Below, piece after piece: positions 31,070 to 41,155 of a stretch of 64,000 bases of DNA. The DNA comes from Xenorhabdus nematophila ATCC 19061 (GTDB lineage Bacteria > Pseudomonadota > Gammaproteobacteria > Enterobacterales > Enterobacteriaceae). The stretch is from positions 2,705,232 through 2,769,231 of the forward strand of contig NC_014228.1 of NCBI RefSeq assembly GCF_000252955.1, in the 5' to 3' direction. The notes beneath the pieces are model-generated. The model saw only the letters and a program-made list of their open reading frames with translations. It ran no database searches and was not told the origin of the DNA. Position 1 is the stretch's first letter. Every line of letters begins with the position of its first letter. A program made the position numbers and the translations under genes.

Positions 31070-32203
31070 TTATTTACCACTGACCCAATACGTACCTGCT
31101 GGTTCAACAGCCAAGAATTTATTGTGGAGCTCTTTCAATGTTTGTTGTGGATCTAAATCAGCAAATTGCTCAGGGTAGAACCATTTAGCAAAAACTTGCG
31201 TAACAACAACGTTGTAAGGCGAATTGTAATAGTGATGCCAAATCGCGTAGCTACGCCCTTCTTTCACTGCGGTTAAGTTATTGATACCTTTACGCTCAGT
31301 GATAGTTTTCAAACCTGCACGGGCAATATCAGCAGAAGTTTGGGCACCCATCTGAATTCCCACACCTTTCTCACCTGGATCTTGTGCACCACTTGCAATG
31401 TAAATATAAGGATCTTCCGCGATCACTTTTTCCAGATTCATTGTTCCCAGCGGAGATGGGAGTACATTTTTGGCTATGTTTTTACCACCCGCCAAGTCAA
31501 TGAAATTACCCATGTTGCCGTTACCTGCTGTACCGCAGCAATCTTCACTAGAACCTGCTTTTAGCTCAATAAATACGGAAGGTTTCTGAGCATCTGGGAT
31601 ACGATTGGTAATATCAGTCACTAATTTCTGATTTTTTTCATAAAAATCAGCATAACTCTTAGCCTGCTCTTCACGATGCAGGATCTTACCCAACATACGG
31701 ATGCTAGGTAATGTATTTTTCAGAGGATCGTTGCGAAAATCGACAAAAACAACAGGCACGCCTGCTTTTTCCAATTGTTTTACCAATTCACTATTTTTTC
31801 CCGGACCATGTCCGGACAGACCAAAAATAGCGACATCAGGATTCAGTGTAAGCACTTTTTCAGAACTGACACTATCAGCACTTGTGTTGCCAATCAGGGG
31901 AATATCATCAATTTCAGGGAATTTGGCTTTATAGATAGAATAAGTTTGTGGGTCCAGCTTACGGAAGTCACCCTGCCAGCCAGCGATACGAGCCAGAGGT
32001 TTATCTCCTTCCAATAATGCTACGGAATGGAACAGACGACCTTCACCTAACAAAATACGATTGACTTTCTCAGGCACTTCAACGGTACGTCCAGCAACAT
32101 CAGTGACTGTTTCAGCCCAAGACGCAAAACTCACCATCATGGCGGAGCCTGCCATCAGACCGATACTCATACTTTTCACGACAGCTCGAAATATAAACTT
32201 CAC
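31070..32203 (-). CDS. Iron-siderophore periplasmic binding protein
   Basis: 377-residue cluster-A-III type binding protein. A signal peptide ends near ASWA at about residue 29, followed by ETVTDVAGRTVEVPEKVNRILLGEGR. The two lobes show LTLNPDVAIFGLSGHG and KPSVFIELKAGSSEDCCGTAGNGNMGNFIDLAGGKNIA, and the C-terminal EQFADLDPQQTLKELHNKFL. It resembles the Yersinia YiuA type. It leads the operon; a Fur-box-like site lies about 45 bases upstream. Confidence 0.9.
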   Translation of the reverse strand: MKFIFRAVVKSMSIGLMAGSAMMVSFASWAETVTDVAGRTVEVPEKVNRILLGEGRLFHSVALLEGDKPLARIAGWQGDFRKLDPQTYSIYKAKFPEIDDIPLIGNTSADSVSSEKVLTLNPDVAIFGLSGHGPGKNSELVKQLEKAGVPVVFVDFRNDPLKNTLPSIRMLGKILHREEQAKSYADFYEKNQKLVTDITNRIPDAQKPSVFIELKAGSSEDCCGTAGNGNMGNFIDLAGGKNIAKNVLPSPLGTMNLEKVIAEDPYIYIASGAQDPGEKGVGIQMGAQTSADIARAGLKTITERKGINNLTAVKEGRSYAIWHHYYNSPYNVVVTQVFAKWFYPEQFADLDPQQTLKELHNKFLAVEPAGTYWVSGK

Positions 32204-32247
32204 TTTAGTTAGCCTCTTAATGCAACAATTTTGACGCTAACAATAAA

Positions 32248-32266
32248 GCAAATAAGAATAATTATC
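32248..32266 (-). promoter_or_regulatory. Fur-box candidate upstream of iron-uptake operon
   Basis: Read on the minus strand, the 19 bases gataattattcttatttgc match 13 of 19 positions of the Fur consensus GATAATGATAATCATTATC, including the complete first GATAAT. The site is 45-63 bases upstream of the binding-protein start, where iron-dependent repression would act. Confidence 0.6.
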
Positions 32267-32331
32267 AATGCGATTGACCCGGCATATCTGAAATTTGCCC
32301 GCTATATTTTTTCGCTGCCCTTATGAAAAAT

Positions 32332-32368
32332 AAAAACTGCCGATTTCATCACAAAATAAGCAGTTTTT
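32332..32368 (-). terminator. Terminator downstream of lysP
   Basis: Arms aaaaactgc and gcagttttt (9 bp) with a 19-base loop. On the minus strand it is followed by TTTTTATTTTT. It lies 64 bases beyond the lysP stop. Confidence 0.65.
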
Positions 32369-32431
32369 GTCATATAAACGTAATAATGCGTTAATTAATA
32401 AGCATCATTTTATTGGGCATTTATTAACAAG

Positions 32432-33919
32432 TTATTCCTTGTCAGTGTATTTGAATACCGGAAATTCCATCTCATGGTATTTAACAAAACGCGTTTTCTT
32501 TTTCATTTTGTAACCAAACCAGATGATTAGGAATAACGGAATACCAATATAAGTCGCAATAACTCCGTACCAATCGATTTTATCTTGTAAAAATGCCTGA
32601 TAATTCTGCCCTAAAGTGATCACCAGACACAAAACAAAGGCAAAAATAGGCCCAATAGGGAAGAAACCTGAGCGATAGGGTAACTCATTCAGATCCAAAC
32701 CTTTTGCAACATAACCCTTACGAAAACGATAATGGCTGATTGCAATTCCCAGCCATGCAATAAAACCCGTCATCCCAGAAGTATTCAATAACCACAGATA
32801 CACTGTTTGGTTTCCAAACATGGAACTGAGGAAACATAATCCAGCTACCACAGTTGTAGCATAAAGTGCGTTACGCGGGACTCCACCTTTTGACAAGTGA
32901 CCAAAAATTTTCGGAGCCTTCCCTTCTCTCGCCAGCGTGAATAGCATACGGGTAGAAGCATACATTCCTGAATTTCCGGCTGAAAGCACGGCAGTCAATA
33001 TCACGGCATTCATTATTGCAGCAGCAGACAACAATCCCGCATTTTCAAATACCAAAGTAAATGGGCTAACACTGATATCTTTCACACCATTACGCAACAA
33101 ACTAGGATCAGTGTACGGAATAATCAGGCTGATAATTAAAATGGCAAATACATAGAATAATAGGATTCGCCAAAATACCTTACGTACAGCACGAGGGATA
33201 TTTTTTGCCGGATCTTTAGATTCCCCTGCCGTGATACCAATCAGTTCTGTTCCCTGAAAAGAGAAACCGACAATCATTGCCACCCCAATCATTGCAGCGA
33301 AACCACCCGCAAATGGCGCATCATCGACTTCCCAGTTATGCCAGCCAGCACCCTCAGCCCCTTTCATAATGCCAATGATCATTAGAATGCCGATAATAAT
33401 GAAAACAATTACTGTAGAAACTTTGATTAAGGAGAACCAATATTCTGCTTCACCAAAGCCTTTTACCGAGATGAAGTTCAGCAGAAAGATCAGACCAAGG
33501 AACAATGCACTCCATATCCAGCCGGGAACGTCACTAAACCAGTATCCCATGACTAATTGGGCAGCCACGAGGTCAACGGCAATTGTTACAGCCCAGTTAT
33601 ACCAGTAGTTCCATCCCAGGGCGAAACCGAAACCTTCATCAACATATTTAGAACCATAAGTTGAAAATGACCCTGAAACCGGCATGTACGCTGCCAATTC
33701 CCCTAAACTGGTCATCAGGAAGTAGACCATCAGACCAATCAACGCATAGGAAAGTAAGGCTCCACCGGGACCTGCCTGAGAAATCGTTGCGCCAGAAGCA
33801 ACAAACAACCCCGTACCAATCGATCCGCCAATGGCGATCATTGCCATATGGCGTGCTTTTAATTCACGGCGCAGGGTTTGCGGGGCCTGATTCCGTGGCG
33901 TACATTGTTCTTGAGACAT
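32432..33919 (-). CDS. lysP: Lysine-specific permease LysP
   Basis: 495-residue APC-family permease with 12 membrane segments that imports L-lysine with protons. The start RRELKARHMAMIAIGGSIGTGLFVASGATISQAGPGGALLSYALIG and GWNYWYNWAVTIAVDLVAAQLVMGYWF match LysP closely. It sits next to yeiE as in E. coli. In this organism lysine import could also feed the putative lysine-rich NRPS product about 15 kb away, but that is only a guess. Confidence 0.92.
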   Translation of the reverse strand: MSQEQCTPRNQAPQTLRRELKARHMAMIAIGGSIGTGLFVASGATISQAGPGGALLSYALIGLMVYFLMTSLGELAAYMPVSGSFSTYGSKYVDEGFGFALGWNYWYNWAVTIAVDLVAAQLVMGYWFSDVPGWIWSALFLGLIFLLNFISVKGFGEAEYWFSLIKVSTVIVFIIIGILMIIGIMKGAEGAGWHNWEVDDAPFAGGFAAMIGVAMIVGFSFQGTELIGITAGESKDPAKNIPRAVRKVFWRILLFYVFAILIISLIIPYTDPSLLRNGVKDISVSPFTLVFENAGLLSAAAIMNAVILTAVLSAGNSGMYASTRMLFTLAREGKAPKIFGHLSKGGVPRNALYATTVVAGLCFLSSMFGNQTVYLWLLNTSGMTGFIAWLGIAISHYRFRKGYVAKGLDLNELPYRSGFFPIGPIFAFVLCLVITLGQNYQAFLQDKIDWYGVIATYIGIPLFLIIWFGYKMKKKTRFVKYHEMEFPVFKYTDKE

Positions 33920-34058
33920 TCTGTTCCTATATTATTGAAAATAATCTTAATGCGGAATTGTAACAAATCCTCGTCCCTAGAATAGCAACGAATTCGTGGT
34001 TATAAGATACCTTCATAATCCACGACCAATTATTAGCTATACAATTATTCCTTCACTG

Positions 34059-34922
34059 CTAGTTACAATAACTCAGTAATTTTTGTAATGCATTAGACAT
34101 ATGTTTCTGACGATGAAAAATCAGGTACAGAGTACGATTGAGATATAATCCGGGAATAATAAGTTCAGTTAATGTTCCATTGTTTAACTGCTCCTGAACA
34201 ACCCGCCGTGAAAGGCAACTGATTCCCATGCCATATTGCACAGCATGTTTGATAGCCTCCGAATTGCCTAATTCCATCGCAATATTGAATCGGGGCAGTT
34301 GTGAAAACAACAGATGATCCAATACTTCTCTTGTCCCTGAACCTTTTTCTCTTAATATCCAAGGGGCATTAATCAAATCCTCTACTGTAAGGTGATGCTG
34401 CAATAATGTGCTTGTGGGAGAGGAAAAGACTATCAGTTCATCTTTCATCCAGGGTTGTGTGATCAGTTCGGGGTTATGACATAGGCCTTCAATCAATCCC
34501 AAATCGACCCGAAATTCTGCAACTGCCTTTATGACATCTTCAGTGTTACTGATATTCAATTCTAAAGGTGTATCAGGAAAATCCTGCCGATATTTCGCCA
34601 GCATTTCAGGCAGCATATAATTGCCAATTGTACTGCTGGCGGCCAATCGCAAAGCCCCCAGTTCAAGTTTAAACAGTTGCTCTATTTCACCGGCTTGCTC
34701 AAGCAATGCTAATGCTTTGGGATAAAGCAAGCGTCCATGCTCGTTAGTCACAAGTCGTTTTCCTACCCGATCAAATAGCTGTACACCTAACTGCCCTTCG
34801 AGATCTGTCAGAGAAGCACTCACGGCAGATTGTGATAACGCTAATTGTTGAGAAGCCTGTGTCGTTGAACCACTTTTCAGAACTTCTGCAAAAATTTCCA
34901 GTTGTCTCAGAGTGATACGCAT
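34059..34922 (-). CDS. yeiE: LysR-family regulator YeiE
   Basis: 287-residue LysR regulator. The N-terminal winged HTH ([52 protein letters not shown], about residues 1-52) and the block [26 protein letters not shown] match YeiE. In E. coli and Cronobacter YeiE senses sulfite and activates yeiH. It is divergent from yeiH with a 186-bp gap, so it probably controls that gene here too. It is followed by lysP on the same strand. Confidence 0.9.
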   Translation of the reverse strand: MRITLRQLEIFAEVLKSGSTTQASQQLALSQSAVSASLTDLEGQLGVQLFDRVGKRLVTNEHGRLLYPKALALLEQAGEIEQLFKLELGALRLAASSTIGNYMLPEMLAKYRQDFPDTPLELNISNTEDVIKAVAEFRVDLGLIEGLCHNPELITQPWMKDELIVFSSPTSTLLQHHLTVEDLINAPWILREKGSGTREVLDHLLFSQLPRFNIAMELGNSEAIKHAVQYGMGISCLSRRVVQEQLNNGTLTELIIPGLYLNRTLYLIFHRQKHMSNALQKLLSYCN

Positions 34923-35108
34923 ATGGCCTCACAAAAGTGAAATAAAAGAGAAAGATAGTCTTGATTTTAGACAATATTATGCAACTTAACAAAAGTCACA
35001 CTTTATTAATTTATTTTTTTGGTTATATATATAAATTTTATCAATTTTATTTATTTTAAAATTCTCTATATGCTTATTCCTAAAGTGTATAAGTTTAGAG
35101 TCGCTGCA

Positions 35109-36191
35109 ATGTCAGAAAATCAACCGGAAGAATTGACAAAATTCTCCCCACATACCGTCTTAAAATTAGTGCCCGGTTTCATTTTGGTCACCATCCTGAC
35201 AGCACTGGCTATCTATATCAGCAATATTCCATGGTTTATTGATATGGGATTGGGTGTTCTGGCACTTGCTATTTTATTGGGAATAATTATCGGTAATACC
35301 TTGTATCCTTTTTTGAGATCATCTTGCGATAAGGGTATCCATTTTTCCAAACACTACCTGCTGAGAGCAGGTATTATTTTTTATGGATTCCGGATCACAT
35401 TTCAGCAAATTACAGATGTTGGTACCTCTGGACTTTTGATTGATGTCATTATGCTTTCTTCAACTTTCTTTATTACATTATGGTTAGGACGTGCCTTTTT
35501 TAAACTAGATAACCAGACTGTCATCCTGATAGCCGCAGGAAGCAGTATTTGTGGTGCCGCTGCGGTTATGGCAACTGAACCTGTTGTTAAAGCACCTGCC
35601 AGCAAAGTTGCCGTCGCTGTTTCCACCGTGGTGGTTTTTGGGACAATCGCCATTTTTATCTACCCTTGGTTTTATCAGCTCAATATCGACTATCAATGGG
35701 TCAATTTCTCCCAAGAAACATTCGGCATTTTTTCTGGCTCAACCGTTCACGAAGTCGCTCAAGTTGTTGCCATCGGGCATACTTTAGGCAGTGATGCAGA
35801 AAATGCCGCTGTTATCAGTAAGATGCTCCGTGTCATGATGCTGGCGCCATTTCTGTTATTACTTTCAGGCTATGTTCGCCGCATAGATGTAAAAAATAAC
35901 AGTAACAGTCAGGAAAAATCCCCGATAACCATTCCATGGTTTGCTGTATTTTTTATTGTCACAGCATGTGTAAATTCCCTTCATTTATTACCAGAATCGA
36001 TTATTAACTATATTATTGCAGCTGATACGGTCATGCTGGCAGTTGCCATGGTTGCTTTAGGTTTAACCACCCATATTAGTGCCATCCGTCAGGCTGGTGT
36101 TAAACCGATATTACTGGCACTGATTATATTTATTTGGCTGATGGTGGGGGGATTAATCATCAATCAAGGTGTTCATTATTTATTGAGATAG
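35109..36191 (+). CDS. yeiH: YeiH/UPF0324 family membrane transporter
   Basis: Ten-segment membrane protein of UPF0324 (PSE/YeiH), linked in E. coli to sulfite tolerance through YeiE. I chose the ATG at 35109 (MSENQPEELTKF), giving 360 residues; earlier in-frame starts add an unsupported hydrophobic-aromatic tail. Family blocks: LLGIIIGNTLYP, LLRAGIIFYGFRITFQQI, AAGSSICGAAAVMATEPVVKA, STVHEVAQVVAIGHTLGSDAENAAVISKMLRVMMLAPFLL. Confidence 0.88.
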   Translation: MSENQPEELTKFSPHTVLKLVPGFILVTILTALAIYISNIPWFIDMGLGVLALAILLGIIIGNTLYPFLRSSCDKGIHFSKHYLLRAGIIFYGFRITFQQITDVGTSGLLIDVIMLSSTFFITLWLGRAFFKLDNQTVILIAAGSSICGAAAVMATEPVVKAPASKVAVAVSTVVVFGTIAIFIYPWFYQLNIDYQWVNFSQETFGIFSGSTVHEVAQVVAIGHTLGSDAENAAVISKMLRVMMLAPFLLLLSGYVRRIDVKNNSNSQEKSPITIPWFAVFFIVTACVNSLHLLPESIINYIIAADTVMLAVAMVALGLTTHISAIRQAGVKPILLALIIFIWLMVGGLIINQGVHYLLR

Positions 36192-36282
36192 AAGAAATTA
36201 ATGCTAAATTGAATGGCTGTTTTTAGCTGAATTTTATCGGCAAGACGAAGAATGTCATAATGATAAAAAACAGGAGAAAAAT

Positions 36283-37125
36283 ATGAAATTTGTGGGAGCC
36301 CATGTGAGCGCTGCGGGTGGTGTCGATCAAGCGGTGATCCGTGCACATGAATTAAACGCAACAGCATTTGCCCTATTCACTAAAAATCAACGTCAGTGGC
36401 ATTCCCCTCCGTTATCGACAGCAGTCATCGATAAATTTAAGGCAAATTGTGAGCGTTACGGCTATGGCAGCCGACAAATTCTTCCTCATGACAGCTACTT
36501 GATTAATCTTGGTCATCCCGAAACAGAAGCATTGGAAAAATCTCGGGCGGCTTTTCTTGATGAAATGCAGCGTTGCGAGCAGTTAGGCATTGACTTACTG
36601 AATTTTCATCCCGGAAGCCATCTTAATAAAATCGATATTGATAAGTGTCTCTCCCGCATTGCAGAATCTATTAATATTACTTTAGATAAAACGCAGGGAG
36701 TTATCGCTGTCATCGAAAATACCGCGGGGCAAGGAACTAACCTGGGTTTCAGATTTGAACAGTTGGCAGCAATTATTGACGGCGTTGAGGACAAAACCCG
36801 TGTGGGTGTCTGCATTGATACCTGCCACGCTTTTGCTGCGGGTTACGATTTGCGTACTGAAAAAGATTGTAATGAAACTTTTAAGGCATTTGATGAAGTT
36901 GTCGGATTCAATTATCTCAAAGCAATGCACTTAAATGATGCCAAAAGCGCATTTTTCAGTCGTGTTGACCGACACCACAGTCTTGGTGAAGGTAATATTG
37001 GCAAAATACCTTTCACATATATTATGAAAGATGATCGTTTCAATGATATTCCTTTGATTCTTGAAACGATCAATCCAGATATTTGGGTTCAAGAAATTGC
37101 CTGGCTGAAATCTCAGCAAAATTAA
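36283..37125 (+). CDS. nfo: Endonuclease IV
   Basis: Zinc-dependent AP endonuclease of base-excision repair. The 280-residue product starts [18 protein letters not shown] after an AGGAG site. Metal ligands are seen in [54 protein letters not shown] and LETINPD. It follows yeiH as in E. coli. Its stop directly abuts the stop of the convergent fruK with no spacer. Confidence 0.96.
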   Translation: MKFVGAHVSAAGGVDQAVIRAHELNATAFALFTKNQRQWHSPPLSTAVIDKFKANCERYGYGSRQILPHDSYLINLGHPETEALEKSRAAFLDEMQRCEQLGIDLLNFHPGSHLNKIDIDKCLSRIAESINITLDKTQGVIAVIENTAGQGTNLGFRFEQLAAIIDGVEDKTRVGVCIDTCHAFAAGYDLRTEKDCNETFKAFDEVVGFNYLKAMHLNDAKSAFFSRVDRHHSLGEGNIGKIPFTYIMKDDRFNDIPLILETINPDIWVQEIAWLKSQQN

Positions 37126-38064
37126 TCAACTAACCGCAGTCAGTTCGATCCTTGACATCATTGATGCAAGTTCGGTACGGCTTCTAATCCCAACATTCGA
37201 CTGGCTAACCGTAAGGGCAGAAACTGCGGTTGCCAGACGCAATGTATACTCGCTGGATTCACGCATCAACAAACCATAAACCAACCCACCGACCATAGAA
37301 TCCCCCGCCCCAACCGTACTGATAACCTCACAATGCGGCGGTTTCGCCAACCATGCACCAGAAGCATTAACCCATAATGCGCCTTGTTCTCCCAGTGAAA
37401 TCACTACATGGGCAATCCCGCTATCGCGCAATTTATGGGCGACATCAATAACACTGTTTAAATCTGGTAGTGGTTTACCTGCCCAGACCTCCAATTCATG
37501 ACGATTAGGTTTTACCAGCCACGGTGATGCCCTGAGGCCAGCAACAAGTGCTTCCCGGCTGCTATCGAAAATAATACAAGGGCAACACCGGCGTAGCTGT
37601 ATCATCCAGTCCGCAAATGACTCTGGTGTAATGCCTTCTGGTAAACTACCACTGACAACAACCATATCGAATTGATCTATCCACAGGAGAGAATCGCTGA
37701 CAAATTTATTCCATTCGTCTTTCGTCACACAAAAACCTGAAAAGTTAAAATCCGTTACTTCACCGTATTTTTCTGTCAATTTCACATTAATACGCGTTCG
37801 CCCCGAGGCTAAATGGAAGCGATTTACCATGTTATTTTCACTGAAAAACTGCTGAAATCCTTCTTGATTTTCTCGTCCCAAAAAACCACTGACAGTGACA
37901 TCAATACCCAGATCGCGCAAAACCTTCGCAACATTATTTCCTTTACCAGCGGCATGAAGTCCTGCTGTTCGTACACGGTTAACGGTTCCCTTGATAATAT
38001 CTGGACATAAGCCAACTAAATCATAAGCGGGATTTAAGGTGATTGTGGCAACTCGACGGCTCAT
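37126..38064 (-). CDS. fruK: 1-phosphofructokinase (orphan)
   Basis: PfkB-family kinase, fructose 1-phosphate to fructose 1,6-bisphosphate. The 312 residues match E. coli FruK: TLNPAYDLVG, GLHAAGKGNNVAKVLRDLG, SGSLPEG, WLVKPNRHELE and the catalytic STVGAGDSMVGGLVYGL near residue 250. In E. coli it is flanked by fruB and fruA. Here nfo abuts its 3' end and mtr follows on the other strand upstream, so both PTS partners are missing from this locus. A perfect Cra-type operator remains upstream. Confidence 0.9.
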   Translation of the reverse strand: MSRRVATITLNPAYDLVGLCPDIIKGTVNRVRTAGLHAAGKGNNVAKVLRDLGIDVTVSGFLGRENQEGFQQFFSENNMVNRFHLASGRTRINVKLTEKYGEVTDFNFSGFCVTKDEWNKFVSDSLLWIDQFDMVVVSGSLPEGITPESFADWMIQLRRCCPCIIFDSSREALVAGLRASPWLVKPNRHELEVWAGKPLPDLNSVIDVAHKLRDSGIAHVVISLGEQGALWVNASGAWLAKPPHCEVISTVGAGDSMVGGLVYGLLMRESSEYTLRLATAVSALTVSQSNVGIRSRTELASMMSRIELTAVS

Positions 38065-38526
38065 TTTGCCCGGTTTCTCCTGAATAAACAGTGATAAGTG
38101 AAATTACGATTTATCTGTTATTTATATCATCAAAATTGAATCGTTTCAGTCAAAATTACTACTTGATTGATCATTGTATTATCACGATCTTAAAGTAAAA
38201 ATATTCCGCTAAAAGCATTTTTATCCGTACAAGAAGCAAAACCTATCTATCCAACGTGGATAAATACTATTCAGAAGAATGAGCCAGTGTCAGTTGTTGT
38301 CGGAGTAGGTATCATTATTGTTAACAATAAGGGTGAAATTCTATTCCACAAATTAAATCCTGTGTGTCTTTCAAGGCAAGTTCACTTAAATGACTTGCCT
38401 CTACCTTTGTATGAAATTTGCCACAAAAGCCGCTGAGTCATTTCCCATAATTATTTGTTTACACATATTATTCATTAATGTATCGTTGCGCTAGTACAAA
38501 GTAACGCCATTCATCAGGGAATCTAT
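38065..38526. other. Divergent gap fruK-mtr, no fruB trace
   Basis: 462 bases. Besides the Cra-type operator I find no fragment resembling fruB. It also must hold the mtr promoter; no TyrR or TrpR operator could be assigned by eye. Confidence 0.45.
38137..38148. promoter_or_regulatory. Cra (FruR) operator candidate
   Basis: The 12-mer tgaatcgtttca is a full match to the Cra consensus TGAAWCGWTTCA-type site used at the E. coli fru operon. It is 73-84 bases upstream of the orphan fruK start. Confidence 0.75.
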
Positions 38527-39771
38527 ATGACCATTGAGGTAACGCAAAATTTTAAACGCCCCTCCATATTTGGAGGAGCGATGATTATTACTGGTACGGC
38601 TGTTGGTGCCGGCATGTTTTCCATTCCAATTGTTACTTCAGGCGTATGGTTTACAGGCTCAATCATTTTGCTGGTGTATACCTGCGCATGTCTGTATTTT
38701 TCTGGTCTGATGATTTTAGAAGCGAATATGAATTATCCTGTCGGAGCCAGCTTTCATACGATCACAAAGGATTTACTGGGTAAAAGCTGGAGTGTTCTCA
38801 GTGGGCTATCCATCACTTTTGTTCTGTATATTTTGACTTATGCTTATGTTTCAGCGGGTAGTTCAATCATTTTTCACAATATTGAGCATATTATCCCAGT
38901 AAAACAATCAATAGCTGGTTTAATCTTTGCCTTTATTGTCGCTTTTATTGTCTGGCTGTCCACTAAAGCTGTAGACCGTTTAAGCACCATCTTAATAGGT
39001 GGTATGGTAATTACCTTCATCATGTCCGTCGGCGGTATGTTTACTGAAGTCAAACCCGCTATTTTGTTTGATCAGGCCAATACGAATGCAGACTATTTAC
39101 CTTACGCTTTAGTTGCGTTGCCCTACCTGCTAACTTCATTTGGTTATCACGGGAATATTCCGGGACTTGTGAAGTATTACCATAAAGACAGCAAAGCCGT
39201 TACTCGCAGCCTGTTATATGGAACTTTGATAACGTTAATAATCTACATTTTGTGGCAGTATGTCATTCAGGGCAACATCCCCCGTGAAGCATTCAAACAA
39301 ATCATTGCTGATGGCGGTAATATTGGTAACTTACTACAACAAATAGATAATACATCTAACAATACAACAGTCACTCAGCTCTTAAATGCCTTCTCATATA
39401 TGGCACTAGCGAGTTCATTCTTAGGGGTTTCTCTTGGATTGTTTGATTATTTAGCAGACTTCTTTAAATTCAACGATAGCGGAAAAGGTCGTTTTAAAAC
39501 CGCACTGATTACATTCGTTCCACCTACGGTGCTAGCGCTTATCTTCCCCAACGGTTTTCTCTATGCAATTGGCTTTGCAGGATTGGCAGCAACAATTTGG
39601 GCTGTTATTGTTCCTGCATTTGTCGTTCAAGCCAGCCGAAAGCGTTATCCTACCGCCAGCTACCGAGCACCAGGAGGAAATTTTCTGATTGTTTTTGTCA
39701 TCCTATTCGGATTGATAAATGCAGTAACCCATGTTCTCTCCTTGTTTAATTTACTACCGACTTACCGTTAA
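38527..39771 (+). CDS. mtr: Tryptophan permease Mtr
   Basis: 414-residue aromatic amino-acid permease (HAAAP family, 11 membrane segments), exactly the length of E. coli Mtr. Shared blocks: PSIFGGAMIITGTAVGAGMFSIPIV, SGLMILEANMNYPVGASFHTITKDLLGKSW, FGYHGNIPGLVKYY, SSFLGVSLGLFDYLADFF and FPNGFLYAIGFAGLAATIWAVIVPA. TyrP is the nearest alternative, but the overall pattern and length favour Mtr. It is followed by a strong terminator. Confidence 0.88.
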   Translation: MTIEVTQNFKRPSIFGGAMIITGTAVGAGMFSIPIVTSGVWFTGSIILLVYTCACLYFSGLMILEANMNYPVGASFHTITKDLLGKSWSVLSGLSITFVLYILTYAYVSAGSSIIFHNIEHIIPVKQSIAGLIFAFIVAFIVWLSTKAVDRLSTILIGGMVITFIMSVGGMFTEVKPAILFDQANTNADYLPYALVALPYLLTSFGYHGNIPGLVKYYHKDSKAVTRSLLYGTLITLIIYILWQYVIQGNIPREAFKQIIADGGNIGNLLQQIDNTSNNTTVTQLLNAFSYMALASSFLGVSLGLFDYLADFFKFNDSGKGRFKTALITFVPPTVLALIFPNGFLYAIGFAGLAATIWAVIVPAFVVQASRKRYPTASYRAPGGNFLIVFVILFGLINAVTHVLSLFNLLPTYR

Positions 39772-39783
39772 TGCTCTCCTTTA

Positions 39784-39805
39784 GCCCCAGTATTTTTACT
39801 GGGGC
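39784..39805 (+). terminator. Terminator of mtr
   Basis: Perfect 9-bp stem (gccccagta / tactggggc) with a TTTT loop, 12 bases past the mtr stop. Confidence 0.85.
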
Positions 39806-39901
39806 ATTCATTCACTTCTTGCCTAATAGACCGACTGCGAGTAATTTTGTCGCCACTTAAATATTCATTCCACTATTTCCTTATTCTTACGGAAGGTATC
39901 T

Positions 39902-40474
39902 ATGGCTAAAGCCAATGAAATTAAACGTGGTGCAGCGATTAACCACAATGGGAAGTTATTACTCGTTAAAGACATCGATATCCAGTCACCCAGCGCACGT
40001 GGTGCCAGCACTTTGTATAAAATGCGTTTTACTGATATTCGTACGGGTCAAAAAGTGGAAGAACGTTTCAAAGGTGATGATATTCTTGAAACCATCACAC
40101 TCACTCGTCGTAGTGTCAGTTTTTCTTATATTGACGGTGATGAATACATTTTCATGGATGATGAAGATTTCACCCCTTATCACTTCAAACAAGATCAAAT
40201 TGCAGAAGAATTGCTGTTTATTCCTGAAGAAGGTTTACCAGGAATGCAAATTCTGACAATGGATGGTCAATTACTGGCACTAGAATTACCACAAACTGTT
40301 GACATGGTTATTGAAGAAACATCACCGGGTATTAAAGGAGCTTCTGCAAGCGCTCGGACTAAACCGGCCAAAATGAGTACAGGATTAACTATTCAAGTTC
40401 CCGAATATTTAAGTTCAGGGGAAAAAATCCGCATTCATATTGCAGAACGTCGCTATATGGGACGCTGTGATTAA
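39902..40474 (+). CDS. efpL: Elongation factor P-like protein EfpL (YeiP)
   Basis: 190-residue paralogue of EF-P that relieves ribosome stalling. It matches E. coli YeiP in [34 protein letters not shown] and [30 protein letters not shown]. The loop that in EF-P carries the modified lysine has arginine (residue 33, SPSARGAS), as in EfpL, so no beta-lysylation is expected. E. coli has it near the fru operon, consistent with the neighbouring fruK. Confidence 0.93.
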   Translation: MAKANEIKRGAAINHNGKLLLVKDIDIQSPSARGASTLYKMRFTDIRTGQKVEERFKGDDILETITLTRRSVSFSYIDGDEYIFMDDEDFTPYHFKQDQIAEELLFIPEEGLPGMQILTMDGQLLALELPQTVDMVIEETSPGIKGASASARTKPAKMSTGLTIQVPEYLSSGEKIRIHIAERRYMGRCD

Positions 40475-40502
40475 TTCCGCATTCTTAAATATGAGAATAG
40501 AA

Positions 40503-40544
40503 GTTGCTCTTTCAGCGAAAACAATACACGTCCAAAAGAGCAAC
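40503..40544. terminator. Hairpin after efpL
   Basis: Arms gttgctcttt and aaaagagcaac (10 bp) with a 21-base loop, between the convergent ends of efpL and the first pilin-like gene. It could stop transcription from either side. Confidence 0.55.
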
Positions 40545-40559
40545 TCATCACCGATTAAG

Positions 40560-40871
40560 TTAAAAATAATCCACATGAATGATTGCCACACTTTTTTGGC
40601 TATCTGTCCACTTTACACTGGAAACACCTATGTTACCAGGAAGCTTGACATTACCCGTGGTTTTACGAGTAGAAATAGTTTGTTTGATAGTGAGATTTTT
40701 CCCCAATCTATAGCAAGTAATATTGGCCTGAGAGTTTGATATGACCACTTGACATCCTGGATCAACAATAGCACCTGAAAACCGAATTATTCCTCCTGTC
40801 GATTCGGCATATCCATAAGAAAGCCATGAGATCAATAAACCGCTAGCTAATAATTTAAGATAGTTTTTCAT
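40560..40871 (-). CDS. Small secreted pilin-like protein (copy 1)
   Basis: 103 residues from the ATG at 40869-40871, which follows a GAGG site. A signal peptide (KNYLKLLASGLLISWLSYGYA) is followed by GGIIRFSGAIVDPGCQV, the N-terminal pattern of type 1 fimbrial subunits with its first Cys, a second Cys about 18 residues on, and a C-terminal beta-strand ending in aromatic residues (AIIHVDYF). At about 80 mature residues it is only half a normal pilin. No usher or chaperone gene is nearby. It is paralogous to the next gene. Role unknown. Confidence 0.7.
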   Translation of the reverse strand: MKNYLKLLASGLLISWLSYGYAESTGGIIRFSGAIVDPGCQVVISNSQANITCYRLGKNLTIKQTISTRKTTGNVKLPGNIGVSSVKWTDSQKSVAIIHVDYF

Positions 40872-41155
40872 GGGCACCTCACTTTCGTTTTTCCATTAAC
40901 TAAAATTCAGCTACCTTTTATTCCTTCGTCTCCATAATAACTATTTCATGTAAAAAAAATACGACACTAGCACTTTTTTTTGATAAATATCAAAGGTTAA
41001 CTTCCAGTTAAAAAAGACAATAATTTAATTAAATGGTTTGTAAAATTGTTATTAACGATAATTTTTTGAACCAAGTCACAAATAAATTTCATCATTAGAA
41101 TTGATACCTATTAAATAAGATATACAAAATAATTATGCATACTTGCTATAAATAC

